A DNA stretch of 64,000 nucleotides from Hanleya hanleyi (GCA_036873755.1 JAVTVY010025338.1:1-64000); one strand, 5' to 3'; shown: positions 29,663-41,796, counted from the first letter of the stretch. Notes: generated by a model not told the origin, from the letters alone. Program-made: numbers and translations.

Positions 29663-30448
29663 CGGAAGAATACATGCCCAGGGGCCCTTTGCCGGAGCTA
29701 TAGTGGTCAAAGCTTGGTTTACTCAAGTAAGAATCGCAATTCATCCCGCTAAGGTTAGGTGAAATTCCCCATGATTGACTGAAATTCACTCAAGTTTGGG
29801 TGAAATCACTCAAATTTGAGTATCAATCATTTTGAGTCATTACGATCATGTGAACTTGAGTGAAACTTACTGAACTTGAGTGGAAGTCACTCCACTTGAG
29901 TGACGTTTTTCACTCAAGTACTTCAGTGGGATGAACATTCTCTCATTCTTCAGTGGAATTTCACTCAAGTGTTTTCAGAGAGTGAGCGATTAGGAGTGAG
30001 GGAGTGAGTGGGTGAATAGAATTTAACGTCGCGTTCAACAATATTTCAGCTATATCACGACGAACCAACTAAGCATCACCCAGCCCAGTTGTGTTCCTGC
30101 CACTTCAAAGAAGAACTCTTTGAAGCAGCATGGAACCAGACACCCTCCATCCACCCTATAAAACACTGAGGACAGCACACAAGACACAGACAGGACGCTT
30201 ACATGGTGCAACAAAGACAAGTGATATTACAGTGTTAGACATCACATTGTCACGTTCCTGTTGCTTCTCAGCAAAACGCATTGAAGTAACAGGAACCTGA
30301 ACCCACCCAACCACCCCACCCAACCACCCGCGAGCGATTAGGAACACTGGAACGAGTGGTACATGTATGTTAGGATATCAGGACTTCATCATCTGAGATA
30401 TCAGATCTCACTACGATCATATTGCTATTTTTATCTCTCTTTTTTCAG
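29663..30448 (+). other. End of the 20.4-kb intron with ACTCAA repeats
   Basis: 29755-29990 is filled with 'ttcactcaagtt', 'cacttgagtga' inverse words like those in the EGF introns. The remainder to the transmembrane exon has no recognised feature. Confidence 0.55.
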
Positions 30449-30557
30449 GAGAAGTGTCTCAAATTTCAGGGCTCACCATTATGGATATCATCATAATTGG
30501 GGGAGCAGTGGTAGTCATAGCCATCCTTGTGGTCATCATATATTGCATAGTGAACAT
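30449..30557 (+). CDS. Transmembrane exon of the MEGF/SREC-like receptor
   Basis: Preceded by a strong polypyrimidine tract and AG (30447-30448) and followed by GTAAGT. Phase 1 entry matches EGF exon 5. It encodes EVSQISGLTIMD followed by a hydrophobic run IIIIGGAVVVIAILVVII and YCIVN, a single transmembrane helix of about 22 residues with a GG near its outer end. Exit phase 2 matches the last exon at 33786. Type I topology (EGF outside) is inferred from the order. Confidence 0.85.
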
Positions 30558-31290
30558 GTAAGTAATATTTTCGATATCAGAGTTTGAACATGTATACACG
30601 ACGAAAATATGGTCCATCTATCGTGTAAGCGTCGCGAAACAACAGAGAAGATACAAAGTCCTGAACAATAGAACCTGTGAAGAAAGACCGACCGAACCCC
30701 ATTGTGTTGAAGCCATTTTAGCACGAGAAGAATGTTGAAAAATTCACTTTTCGCGAATTTGTGTTGAAATCAACACGATTTTGTGTTGATATTTTTATTT
30801 CAACACAAAATGTCTGACTCCATTTTAGCACAAGCTTGAGTTAAAACAACACAATTGTTTTCACAGTGTATCTCGTAATGATTCCTCTCGCTCTGGTTAA
30901 AACGCGTAAAATTACATTTACAGTGTACTAGACAGGCGATGCTCATGGGGCAACTTCCGCTTCCTTGAACCCTGAAACCTAATGACCAGTTATTTCTCCT
31001 CTTACTCACGATGCAATATACATCCATTACAATTGAATGACAGGTGGGAACCTCCACCTTACTGCACCAGTAATATGCATCGGCAATTAAATTAATGTTG
31101 CGATGTCAGATTTCATGATAACATGATAATTGATCGCCAGTTCCAGTTGAAAGGATGCACATCCATCATGGAATGAAAGAAGGATACGCCGGCCACTATC
31201 AGGGCTGGAGTCTTGTAGCCCCTCAAAAATGCCTTCAAGACAAAGTAGTGAATTACAGGATTTCCAAAGGCTTGAGTATAATTCAGAGGC
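30558..31290 (+). other. First part of the last intron
   Basis: No gene seen. A run of 'gtgttgaaatcaacac' inverse words lies at 30714-30860 (a short palindromic AACAC cluster). Confidence 0.4.
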
Positions 31291-31296
31291 GCTATA

Positions 31297-33010
31297 CAGC
31301 AACCAGAACATTAATATCTCAGCAACCGGAACATTAATATCTCAGCAACCAGAACACTAATATCTTAGCAACCAGAACTAATATCTCAGCACCCAGAACA
31401 TTAATATCTCAGCAACCAGAGCATTAATATCTCAGCAACCATAACATTAATATCTCAGCAACCGGAACATTAATATCTCAGCAACTGGAACATTAATATC
31501 TCAGCAACCAGAACATTAATATCTCAGCAACCAGAACATTATTATCTCAGCAACCAGAACATTAATATCTCAGCATCCAGAACATTAATATCTCAGCAAC
31601 CAGAACATTATTATCTCAGCAACTAGAACATTAATATCTCAGCAACCAGAACATTAATATCTCAGCAACCAGAACATTAATATCTCAGCAACCGAAACAG
31701 TAATATCTCAGCAACCAGAACATTAATATCTCAGCAACCAGAACATTACTATCTCAGCAACCGGAACATTAATATCTCAGCAACCAGAAAATTAATATCT
31801 CAGCTACCAGAACAGTAATATCTCAGCAACCAGAAAATTAATATCTCAGCAACCAGAACATTAATATCTCAGCAACCAGAACATTAATATCTCAGCAACC
31901 AGAACATTAATATCTCAGCAACCAGAACATTAATATCTCAGCAACAAGAACATTAATATCTCAGCAACTGGAACATTAATATCTCAGCAACCAGAACATT
32001 AATATCTCAGCAACCGGAACATTAATATCTCAGCAACCAGAAAATTAATATCTCAGCAACCAGAACATTAATATCTCAGCAACCAGAAAATTAATATCTC
32101 AGCAACCAGAACATTAATATCTCAGCAATCAGAACATTAATATCTCAGCAACCAGAACATTATTATCTCAGCAACCAGAATATTAATATCTCAGCAACCA
32201 GAACATTATTATCTCAGCAACCAGAACATTAATATCTCAGCAACCAGAACATTAATATCTCAGCAACCGGAACATTAATATCTCAGCAACCAGAACATTA
32301 ATATCTCAGCAACCAGAACATTAATATCTCAGCAACCAGAACATTAATATCTCAGCAACCGGAACATTAATATCTCAGCAACCAGAAAATTAATATCTCA
32401 GCAACCGGAGCATTAATATCTCAGCAACCAAAACATTATTATCTCAGCAACCGCAGCATTATTATCTCAGTAACCAGAACATTACTATCTCAGCAACCAG
32501 AACATTAATATCTCAGCAACCAGAACATTAATATCTCAGCAACCGGAGCATTAAAATCTCAGCAACCGGAACATTAATATCTCAGCAACCAGAACATTAA
32601 TATCTCAGCAACCGGAACATTAATATCTCAGCAACCAGAAAATTAATATCTCAGCAACCGGAGCATTAATATCTCAGCAACCAAAACATTATTATCTCAG
32701 CAACCGCAGCATTATTATCTCAGTAACCAGAACATTACTATCTCAGCAACCAGAACATTAATATCTCAGCAACCAGAACATTAATATCTCAGCAACCGGA
32801 GCATTAAAATCTCAGCAACCGGAACATTAATATCTCAGCAACCAGAACATTAATATCTCAGCAACCGGAACATTAATATCTCAGCAACCAGAACATTAAT
32901 ATCTCAGCAACCAGAACATTAATATCTCAGCAACCAGAACATTAATATCTCAGCAACCAGAACATTAAAATCTCAGCAACCGGAACATTAATATCTCAGC
33001 AACCAGAACA
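31297..33010 (+). repeat. 23-bp minisatellite, about 74 copies, with a 253-bp higher-order repeat
   Basis: The unit is 'cagcaaccagaacattaata' plus 'tct', head to tail without spacers. Variant units (accggag, accgcagc, agtaacc, tactat) recur in the same order at 32405 and 32658, exactly 253 bp = 11 units apart. It lies wholly inside the last intron of the receptor gene. Confidence 0.95.
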
Positions 33011-33785
33011 ACAATAAGAAAACTAGGCTCTTGGTTTTCTTTCTTCACTTATTTTCAGACTAACCATGCCAAATTGAGAACTACGATGAATACTTTTCTA
33101 TAATAAACGGATTTACTTATAAAACTTGAGAAATCCGGTAGCTCAATTAAAGCCACGAAGAGATTAGGGCCTAGTAAATGATAGTGTGGTCCTCTGTAAT
33201 GTTTGTGTGAAATCAAAAAACAAGCTTTGCCACAATTTTGAATTTTGACCCCCACTTGGGTTACAAAAATATATCCGGAAGCAGTTATCATGTTTTTGAT
33301 ACATATGAGAACATGGTTTTCTACTTTGATAATTGATTACTACTGATACACCACGGAACATATTATCCACAATTGTTCTGAAATCTGATGACGTAGGCCC
33401 CCTACATCCATGACAATCAAATCCCACTTCTATCCCTTCATGCAAGGTCACCTCCCTCATGTAACACGACATCAACTTAATTGCCAGCGCGAGCTCCCTA
33501 GACTGGCCCAGTCGGAAGGGTAAGCTTTACTTTGATGTATCAGGTTACATATAGGACTTCGCACCTTGCGACACATGCGCTTGGCGTTGACAATGACAAT
33601 TTAATTGGTTTCGTGTTACATAAGCGATGTTAGATTTCTGGATAAGTCATCACGTGTCATGCAGATGAATGAGTCGTCACGTGACTGAGAGTGATATAAT
33701 ACGGCATCAGGGTTGGGGACCATTGGGATTACATTTTAGTCTTTCATAGACATGTGTTACTACTAATATTAATATTTATTTACAG
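33011..33785 (+). other. Last part of the intron
   Basis: The minus-strand open frames here have no recognised features. It ends with 'attaatatttatttacag'. Confidence 0.4.
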
Positions 33786-34098
33786 CAAACATAGGCGAAG
33801 CATTCCCGAACAGCGTACACAGGCTAATTCGACTGATGATATCCTGAAGCTAACAGAGATGAGCCAAATCTATGAGAATAACCCCCTGTCTGCTGTCAAT
33901 CTGTATGAGAATGTGCGTGGTCTAAAAGGAGCACCTGGTGCCGATCCGAAAACGACTCACGAGGCTGATTATACTGAGCTGAACGTATGGAACCTTGTCG
34001 GTAATATTGCTGCATCCCCTGCTTCAGAACACGCCACGTTGCAAGATGCCATTTACTCTGAGATTGATGATTTGACCCAAGGAGCTAATAATCGATAG
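33786..34098 (+). CDS. Cytoplasmic-tail exon of the MEGF/SREC-like receptor (C terminus)
   Basis: Acceptor TTTACAG ends at 33785. The phase 2 junction completes an Ile codon, then KHRRSIPEQ (stop-transfer basic residues) begins a 103-residue tail ending GANNR-stop at 34096-34098. Tyrosine motifs: YENN (tail residue 29), YENV (40), YTEL (62), YSEI (90). YEN-type motifs fit the pY-x-N class bound by Grb2-like SH2 domains; YTEL and YSEI fit YxxL/I. The 24-residue gap between the last two is too long for a standard ITAM. Phosphotyrosine signalling from a phagocytic or scavenger receptor is inferred. No NPxY motif is seen. Confidence 0.85.
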
Positions 34099-34189
34099 GT
34101 TACACTGATATAGGCATGTCTTCAACATAACGTAAAGTCGAATTTTATCGGACCTAATCGGGCCTTTGTTTATGCTGTGGACTTTTTCC

Positions 34190-34450
34190 TCAGCCTATTG
34201 AGCTTGGGGGACTGAGACTTCCCGTAATATATGTTGGGTCGAGATTCACCAGAAAACGCAAGAAAATCTGAGATGAGTGACGTCATATTATAAAATGCAT
34301 TTTTGTTCATTTGTCGGCCAGATTTTTCGCGTTTTCTATGAATGCAATTATCTGATGTGAGAATAATTCTCCATACATAAAGTTTCAAAAGCTCTGAGGA
34401 AAAACGACGGAATGATCGCCATTTCGAATTTACAAAATATGTAACCCAAC
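34190..34450 (+). repeat. Dispersed CRE/YY1 repeat family, copy E (diverged), overlapping the 3' UTR region
   Basis: 'agcttgggggactgagactt', 'ggtcgagattcaccagaaaa', 'gtgacgtcatattataaaat' and 'ggccagatttttcgcg' blocks follow the family order. Only one CRE remains. Confidence 0.65.
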
Positions 34451-34498
34451 TTTAGAGAAGTTCATGTTGGAGAATTCGTACTTGAGACGAGAGATACT

Positions 34499-34504
34499 AA
34501 TAAA
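34499..34504 (+). terminator. Candidate poly(A) signal of the receptor gene
   Basis: The first AATAAA after the stop codon, 400 bp downstream, in 'tactaataaatttatt'. Confidence 0.35.
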
Positions 34505-36835
34505 TTTATTACCAAGAACAATGACTTCTCCCTCCCCCATAACCCCCTCCACCCCACCCCAACCTAGTAGTAGTTAAACGTGAAATTCAGGCCCATTGAC
34601 CTACTTTCGTAGAGGTCAAGGCAGCTATAGTTCCGACAAAGGTCATCTCCGGTCACGTGACCGGAAGTGACCCCGGCATGTATTTCTCCGCGGTGTTCAT
34701 CCGCGGTGATGCAATCATCTCCGGTGCGTATACGGTCAGGTCTGGGTCGGGGTAAGCCTCCGCTACAGAAAGTAGTCCCTATCCATGTAAATTCCCAGTC
34801 ACCTCAATGTTAATGTCGCTTCGCCTGAATCTCCAGGAACGTCCGGTCACCTCCGGGAATCTTCGGCAATGTACGGGAATCTCCGGAAATGTGTGGTCAT
34901 CTCCGAGAATGTCCGGAGGGCAACTGAACTTCGACGTAAAGGGTATAGCTTCTAGTCGTAGGCAAATTTAAAATGGCGCTCATAGAGTTGTTACTGGAAA
35001 AAATGCGTTTTCGTCTCTCTTCTTCAAACTAATTTGCATAAATTAATAATTTCCCAAATTAGTTTATTTTCATTGGTATATTAATGTATTGTGAAGCTTT
35101 ACATAGATGAAAATTGAACAATCGGCCAAATAATAGTTTTGAACATGACGTTATTCCGATGGTCAGATTGTTCATGTTATCCGGAAAAGCTGGTCACAAA
35201 GATGGTGTGGTGGCTTGCAGCTTCCCAAAGATATGGCAAATATGTAGGAGAGGGGCGAACTTAACCCCCTCCCCTCACGCTTTCCACTCCACCGTTCCAC
35301 TCACCCCTTCCCCTCGTCCATTTCACTTACCTCCCATACTGTGTTACATTCCAGTTGACCCATGTCAGATATGTTAACCAGAAATTAACCAGTTCTGGTG
35401 TCATTGGTACCGGTACGCAACTAAAAAGTCCCTGGAGAGCAATTTTAGCGTATTTGTTTTGTTTTTTTTCTCTTTGCATGTTTGTCTTGTTTTAACGTAA
35501 TGTGCATCTACGTGTATGATCGTTGTTTGACTCATTTACATATATATTCTACACTGTTATGCTGGTTATAAATACTTTCTGACGAAGAATAGAAAAGCAG
35601 TAATGCTCATCATCCGAGTTTGCTAATTTTTAATTTTTTCTAAAGTGTTTTCACTATGTTCTGATTTTGCATGGTATTTTTTATACTGTATACGTATAGA
35701 GGTAAAGTGCAGTACCATATTTGAGTATATTGGCGTAAATAGATGTACAGTACTCCAGTTAGTCATACTATATGAGGTTATAGACATTTTACTTAATATT
35801 TTATCGTACACATGGTATATTTATCTGCTTTATTTTAAATTACATTTACCTAGTATGAAGATGTTATATAGTCTTATATATGCCATTAGATAAGCTTGCA
35901 TGTGAAGCAGAAATGCGCATCAGAGCCATTTGAACGTGTTTGCAGTTTTTACTATTTCAAACTTTTGTCTTCACCTTGTCTCGTAATTACAATATAACCT
36001 CTCATATCTTCTAAAGACTATAAGTCTATACAGGAAGTTATGAACGATTACTTATTAGCATGTATTAATATAAAAGTTTGTGTATATACTGAATGAATAC
36101 AAGAACGATTAAACGGCACATAAAAGAAATCATGTCGAAAAAAATATACTGCATCCCGTATCTAACATAATCCGAGCAGTACAATATCACTATTGCAAAT
36201 CGTGCCGAGTCTGCACTGACAGAGACAAAATGGGTAGTAAGTAATACTGTAAATTAGGTCTAACTTATGTGGTTTAGGGTCATTAAATAAGCAAGTACTC
36301 ATGAATTTCCTGCACACTGCTGGCTGGACATGAAAACACTGTGGGAACACTTCCATGCAATGCAAACAGTGTTAGCATTTCGTGAGGAATACTCAAATAC
36401 GAGTTTGCTATTTTTAATTATGTGAAGAAATCTTTGTATGATAACCAAAACCTTATGATTATGGATGTGTATGCTTAGAATATGTCACAGTGGGTGGTAT
36501 ATGTGACAACCTAGATATACAGATGCAATATCGTTCTCTCCGAATTCGTGCAAACCTGTCAGTATGAAGTTTACCTCTATATCTATTGGATATCTTAAGA
36601 TATCCAATTATTTAGCGTTTAACACCAACTTAGAGGTGATTGTTGCCTTATCATTCACCGCTGACGTCTGTCTGACATTGAGTAAAACTCTGAGACGCAG
36701 TAGCGGTGAGTAGACTGAATTCAGACTCATTTATCCATTGGTTAAATTAGTATGAGAACCTTGGTTTCATTTTATAGTTTATCGACGTTGCCGTTCACGA
36801 GGCGATAAGTATCTAGGTCTTGAGCTCGTGCGGCA
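34505..36835. other. Non-genic stretch with a short CTCCGG repeat block
   Basis: 34640-34925 has 'cggtcacgtgaccgg' (a palindrome with a CACGTG core), two 'ccgcggtg' words and a degenerate run of 'gggaatctccgg' units. From 34930 to 36835 I see AT-rich sequence without gene features. Confidence 0.5.
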
Positions 36836-37014
36836 AACAGGTTTCAACCGCGATGGAAACCTTTCCACCGCGATTGAAATGTTCCCACCGCGGTTGAAAC
36901 CTAAACGCAGAGATGGAAACCTTTAAGCCGCGGCGTCGTGATATGACTGTCAAAGGAACGGACGTGGCACTATAGCCATGACAAAGCTCCTCCAGCTGTA
37001 CCACTCCTATATGC

Positions 37015-37190
37015 ACTCTTTCATTCACGAATCATTTGGAGGCACTGTTGGCCTACCCATATATCGATTTTTTTTTATACCGGTAGTTCTTCTGAGCTTC
37101 AGGGGGTTTTCTTTATTCTTTCGACTATTTTCTACAACCATTTTCTTGTTCATCTCTCACATTTCTAGTATTGTCGCCAAAACCGCGGTG
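37015..37190 (+). repeat. Dispersed repeat family P, copy 2
   Basis: 'cacgaatcatttggaggcac', 'cctacccatatatcgatttt', 'attttctacaaccattttct' and 'cacatttctagtattgtcg'. Inverted relative of 37455-37665. Confidence 0.7.
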
Positions 37191-37454
37191 GGAGCATTTC
37201 AACCGCGATGGAAAGGTTTGCACCGCGGTTGAAATTTTCCCACGGCGGTTGAATGACTGAAATAGTGTTGAAAGCGACGTTAAATCATATTCACTCACTC
37301 ATTAAATTCGCGATGGAAACCTTTAAACCGCGGTGGATACCTTTCTATCGCGGTGAGAAGGATTCCACTTAGTTTCAACCGCGGTGTGAACGTTTGAACC
37401 GCGTTGGAAACATTTCCGCTGCGGTGGAATCCTTTACACCGCGATTGAAATGTT

Positions 37455-37665
37455 TTCACCGCGGTTTTGACGACAGTACTAGAAATGTGAGAAATCTGAA
37501 GAAATTCTGTGATAAACAAGAAAATGTTTGTAGAAAACAGTCGGAAAAATGAAGAAAACCCCTGGAAACGCAGAAGAACTATAAAAAAAATCGATATATA
37601 GGTAGGCCTGCAGTGGCTCTAAAAGATTCGTGAATCAAAGAGTGCATATAAGTGCGTACAGCTCG
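37455..37665 (-). repeat. Dispersed repeat family P, copy 3 (inverted)
   Basis: 'gacgacagtactagaaatgt', 'gtttgtagaaaacagtcgga', 'tcgatatataggtaggcctg' and 'agattcgtgaatcaaagagt': reverse complement of copy 2, giving an inverted pair with arms of about 200 bp around a CCGCGG array. Confidence 0.7.
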
Positions 37666-37899
37666 AGGAGCCGTATCCTGGCTAGTGCCTCGTCGGTTCC
37701 TATGAAATAAATGTCTATCATTGGCGTTATTAGTACAGAACGAGAACAGGTGGTTATTCGTGTAGGCGTGAACTTAAGTGTAACACCGCGGTGTAAAGGT
37801 TTCGGTTTCCACCGCGGTGTAAAGGGTTTTTCCGCGATGTAAACGTTTTCACCGCGGTGTAAAGGTTTCCAAGAGTTTTCTTTGGTTTCAGTGAATATA

Positions 37900-38090
37900 T
37901 AAACAGATATTTTTGACAACATTACTAGAAATTACAGAAATGTTAAGAAATTATGTTATAAACTAGAATCTATTTGTAGAAAATAGGCGAAAAATTGAGA
38001 AAATACGCAAGAAAATGATAAAAAGTGGGAAAAAAATATTTTAAAAAGTCGATGTCCCCCATGGGCCACCGTAGTATTGTATATACGGAT
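37900..38090 (-). repeat. Dispersed repeat family P, copy 4 (inverted, diverged)
   Basis: 'acattactagaaattacaga', 'atctatttgtagaaaatagg' and 'catgggccaccgtagtattg', the last matching the start of copy 1 at 9178. Confidence 0.55.
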
Positions 38091-38429
38091 TTTTTGTCTG
38101 CTATATAGATATATTATTTTGTTTTATTTCGACTATGCACATGTTCTATTGTGACTCCCGGTATTTTTCCACTGCATGTCTTAGGTTTCTGATAAAAGAG
38201 GGTTAAAAACTATATAATGTGAAAGACCTGCATATAATGGAGACTATACTTTCGAAATGAAAGTAAACTGTATGAGATAAGACATACAGTCAATATGTAT
38301 GTGCCTGGTTGAGAACAATCACCGGTACTCTGTGCAACTCACTTCATCCATGTACAACATCATGCACCCATATGCAAAAATCCTCATCTTACTTAGTACT
38401 TGATGACACCTGGAAATGCACCTTTTGCA

Positions 38430-38870
38430 TTGATTATCAATGCGTTTATTATACCATGGTTATTAATGCGTTTGTTGGATCCACGATCACTAAAAATGTG
38501 TTCTTTGGATCCATGATCAACAATACATTCAATGGATCCATGAACATTAATGCATTCAGTGAATCTATGATCAACAATGCATTCCTTGGGTGCATGATCA
38601 ATAACGCATTCATTGGATCCATGATCAACAATGCATTAAATGGATCATGATCAATAACGGATTCAGGATCAGTAATGCTTTCATTGGATCCATGATCATT
38701 AATGGATTCTTTGGTTCTATGATCAGTTATGCATTCGTTTCATCCATTATCAGTAATACATTCATTGCATCCATGATCAATAACACATTCATTGTATCAT
38801 GGTGATAATGCATTTATTGGATCCGTTATAAGTAATGCATTCATTGGATCCATCATCATGAATGCATTCA
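38430..38870 (+). repeat. 30-bp minisatellite, about 14 copies
   Basis: The unit contains GGATCCATGATCA and 'aatgcattcatt'. GGATCC starts at 38477 and 38507 give the 30-bp period. Its length is a multiple of three, so it stays open in several frames; those frames are not genes. Confidence 0.85.
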
Positions 38871-39156
38871 TTATGACTGAGGAATCCGTATTCAGTGAAC
38901 GCATTATTACTCCTTAGGCTTAGTTTTCATTACTGGAAGGTTTTTCTCGTTATTATCGGTGAATTTATGTGTTTTGCGCTAATGTTACCTGTATATAATA
39001 ATCCGAAAAATAATAAAACTTATCTTACCGTATGTGTATTGTCCAGGAGTTCTTTTCATCAGTCTGTCAGCCAAACGCTAACACATAAATATTTACCCGC
39101 AAAAAGTGCGCGAAATTAATAGCCACAAAGTGGGGGGGAGGAGGCTGTAGCAAATA
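38871..39156. other. Non-genic stretch
   Basis: Nothing recognised. Confidence 0.35.
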
Positions 39157-39360
39157 TTAATGGCACAATTGTCGCAATTTGGACAATTATGTCATTAGCA
39201 GTTGTTATGGTCGTAGCCATGCAGATTCAACCGGTAATTTACCAAGTGTGACAAAGCTGGCGACTCTTCATGCATACTCAACCATTAATGACACAATTGC
39301 GACAATTGTGCCATTATAGTAGTTGCTGCGTTTTCTCGTTGTCCTACTTGTGACATTAAT
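39157..39360 (+). repeat. Dispersed hairpin repeat, copy 2 (ACAATTGTCGCAATTG family)
   Basis: 'taatggcacaattgtcgcaa' and, about 110 bp on, 'cacaattgcgacaattgtgc', then 'ttgtcctacttgtgacatta', as at 300-440. Confidence 0.65.
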
Positions 39361-39369
39361 ATTCACAAC

Positions 39370-39840
39370 AAATGATGATGATTCGACCCCAAGGAATGTT
39401 AGCCCGTGCCTAGGAATGGCAGTCCCCCATGAGGATGATTTCCTGGCATATACGAATGCTGCATGGTTCGACCAAAAGAAATGATTGTATTTCCTCCGAC
39501 TCTCCCCCTCTCTCCCCCCCGCCGTCAGACATCATTGTCCGTAACATAGGAATGATGGTCCACCCTCAAGAAATGTTCCGCCACCCCGCCGACATGATTT
39601 TCCGGCTTTCATTGTCCGGCATACAGAAATGATGATCCGCCTAATGGGATGAATCCCGCTCACCCCAGGAATGATTGCCAAACAGACATGATTGTCCGGA
39701 ATATAGGAATGATGGTCCGCTCCCAGGAATGATTGCCAAACAGACAAGATTGTCCGGAATATAGGAATGATGGTCCGACCCCATGGATGATAGTCCCCCA
39801 CCAGGATGATTCCCCGGTATTTTTGCATGATGGTCGGAAG
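39370..39840 (+). repeat. GGAATGATGGTCCG tandem repeat
   Basis: Degenerate units of about 58 bp with 'ggaatgattgccaaacagac', 'gattgtccggaatatagg' and 'aatgatggtccg'. The best-conserved units are at 39665-39790. Confidence 0.7.
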
Positions 39841-41530
39841 TAGTATGGAAAGAGCAAATCTCCTAGGATTTGAGGGTAAATTGAAGAGGATGATCGTAAA
39901 AAAAATGTGGGGGAGATGCCCTGCGAACTTGGGCTGTTATGGCAACGTGGACTTCGGGTCACGTAATTGGTTGGATGGATGCAAAAATAAGATTTTCCAA
40001 ATATAATGCGGAAGAAAACGGACTTTACACCCCAAAATGCGGAAAATCTCCGTCGAATAGTTCTAGATGACCCTACTCTGTCCGAATATAGCGTGGAGAG
40101 TCTCGTGTTGAAGCTCTCGGTGTGTAGCGAAATTAGCCAGACGGTTAACTAGGCACACTGTTTTATACTTATACACACATACACCTATACTCCACGGGTG
40201 TGACCCATGCCAAAACTATCATGATTGGCCAGTTTAATGACAGAAGAACAACCCAGGATTGCAAGTAGTATATAAAACACCGATTCCTTATCAAAAATGA
40301 TGGTCAAAAATGATGGTGTGGAGTGACGTGACGGATGACGTCACTTCCGATCACATGACTTCCGGGTCAAAGGTCACATCCGAGTGAAAAGGTCATTTTC
40401 GGTTTCGATGACGTCACGGATGACGTCACTCACATGTACAGTTCTACTCGTGTGTTCTACCCGAGTGTTCTACCCGGCGCAGTGGACAATGACCTGGCAC
40501 CGTGCCAATGACCTGGCACTTCCGTGCCAAAGACGTCATGGAAAATTTTCCGGCGCGGTGACAATGACCCGGTACCGTGCCAATGACTTGACACCGTACC
40601 GAGGCCTCGACGTCTCGAGGCCATGGGGTGACCTTCGCTGACAAATTAAGGCAGGTCTGGGGTGGACACGTTAGGCACCATGCCAATGACCTTGCACCGT
40701 TCCAAAGCCGAATGACCTGGCGGCGTGCCAAAGTCGTGACGTCATGGCTCTACACCGGGCCACGGGAAAATCCCTGTTCTATTAATAGATCATTACGTCA
40801 GTTCTATTTATAAATCATTACATAATAGGAAAAGATCATAGAGCACATCCGGGTCAAAAGGTCAAAGGTCACTTCCGGTCATGTGACGGCCGAACAAGAG
40901 TTATCCCAGTGACTTCCAATGTTAATCTCTGGGGCATGTTTGGGGTAGGAGTATTGGCGTGGTCATTTTTCTTTCTTGTGGATTTTACTATGGGCTGTGG
41001 CATCTTGTTTTTGTTTTGTTTTTTGTTTGTTTTTTTTCTCGCGATGTAGACCACGATGGCAGGGGTCTCGAGACCATGGGCTGAATTTCGCTGAAAAGCT
41101 CAGGAAGGTCTCGGGTGGACATGCTAGATCCATTCCGGCGCAGTGGACACTGTTAGTCCTGCTCTACACCGGGACATTGTACGGGGTGTTTAGCTAGGAA
41201 AACCCCTGTTTTGTAGGTCATCACTCTATATGTCAGGGTTAATTTTTCGGAAATTTTCTGAGGAAAAAAAACCCTGTTCCATTTATAGATAACTCGGACG
41301 TAGTAGAGAAAAGGGAGTTTCGGAGGTGCAAAAGAGGTTTTGTGGAGAGATGAGGGTCTTATTTCATCCGGCTACCTGGTGAAGGCACCTGTGTGTGCCT
41401 GCGTGGAGGAGGAGGAGGAAGAGGAAGAAGAAGAATGGGTGAACGCTCTAACGTCTTCTATAGCTAATTCCTTACGGCTTAATGCCTTAATGCAGATGAC
41501 AGAAAGACAGGTCAACACGTTCACAAGTTT
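39841..41530. other. Non-genic stretch with CRE/ETS modules and TGCCAATGACC repeats
   Basis: 40320-40440 and 40850-40930 repeat the 'aaggtcacttccggtca' and 'tgacgtcac' module. 40490-40730 has repeated 'ccgtgccaatgacctggcac', an inverted TGGCA/TGCCA word like an NF-I site. A purine tract 'gaggaggaggaggaagagga' is at 41407-41437. No gene. Confidence 0.5.
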
Positions 41531-41537
41531 CGTATAG

Positions 41538-41543
41538 TTTATT
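41538..41543 (-). terminator. Candidate poly(A) signal of the 41.8-kb finger relic
   Basis: AATAAA on the minus strand, flanked by the same 'gttacatcatacccaagct' sequence as in the arms. Confidence 0.4.
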
Positions 41544-41796
41544 CTCCATAATGTTACATCATACCCAAGCTAGGGGAGCCGCTTTGTGTATGTCTGCAAT
41601 TCACGTATGCTGTCGTCCAATCATTTCAGAAAGTTCAATCTTCGGCCATGTTCGCTCCGCTCCGTTTGTCCTAAGCGTCTTCGGTCAGGCCAGGATACTG
41701 GAGCTCCGAGCTGGTAGGCAGGTAAGGCAGATGGAAGGGCTCCTCCACGCTGAGATCAATCTCCATCGGCTCTTCAATTCGGGGCGGCGGATCGAC

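Larger units (their letters stand above)
36838..37875. repeat. CCGCGGTTGAAA-type short tandem arrays (four blocks)
   Basis: Blocks at 36838-36935, 37180-37245, 37308-37470 and 37783-37875 are built of units of about 22-24 bp such as 'accgcgatggaaacctttcc' and 'caccgcggtttgaaac'. The core CCGCGG is a palindrome. The blocks abut copies of repeat family P. Confidence 0.75.

Noticed and set aside
31297..33010. CRISPR-like array
   Set aside because: Units of 23 bp are directly head to tail with no unique spacers, and the host is eukaryotic.
33164..33475. 103-aa minus-strand frame in the last receptor intron
   Set aside because: No family features and no support beyond being open.
38309..38650. 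113-aa frame with repeated MINNAFIGS
   Set aside because: It is the 30-bp minisatellite read in frame.
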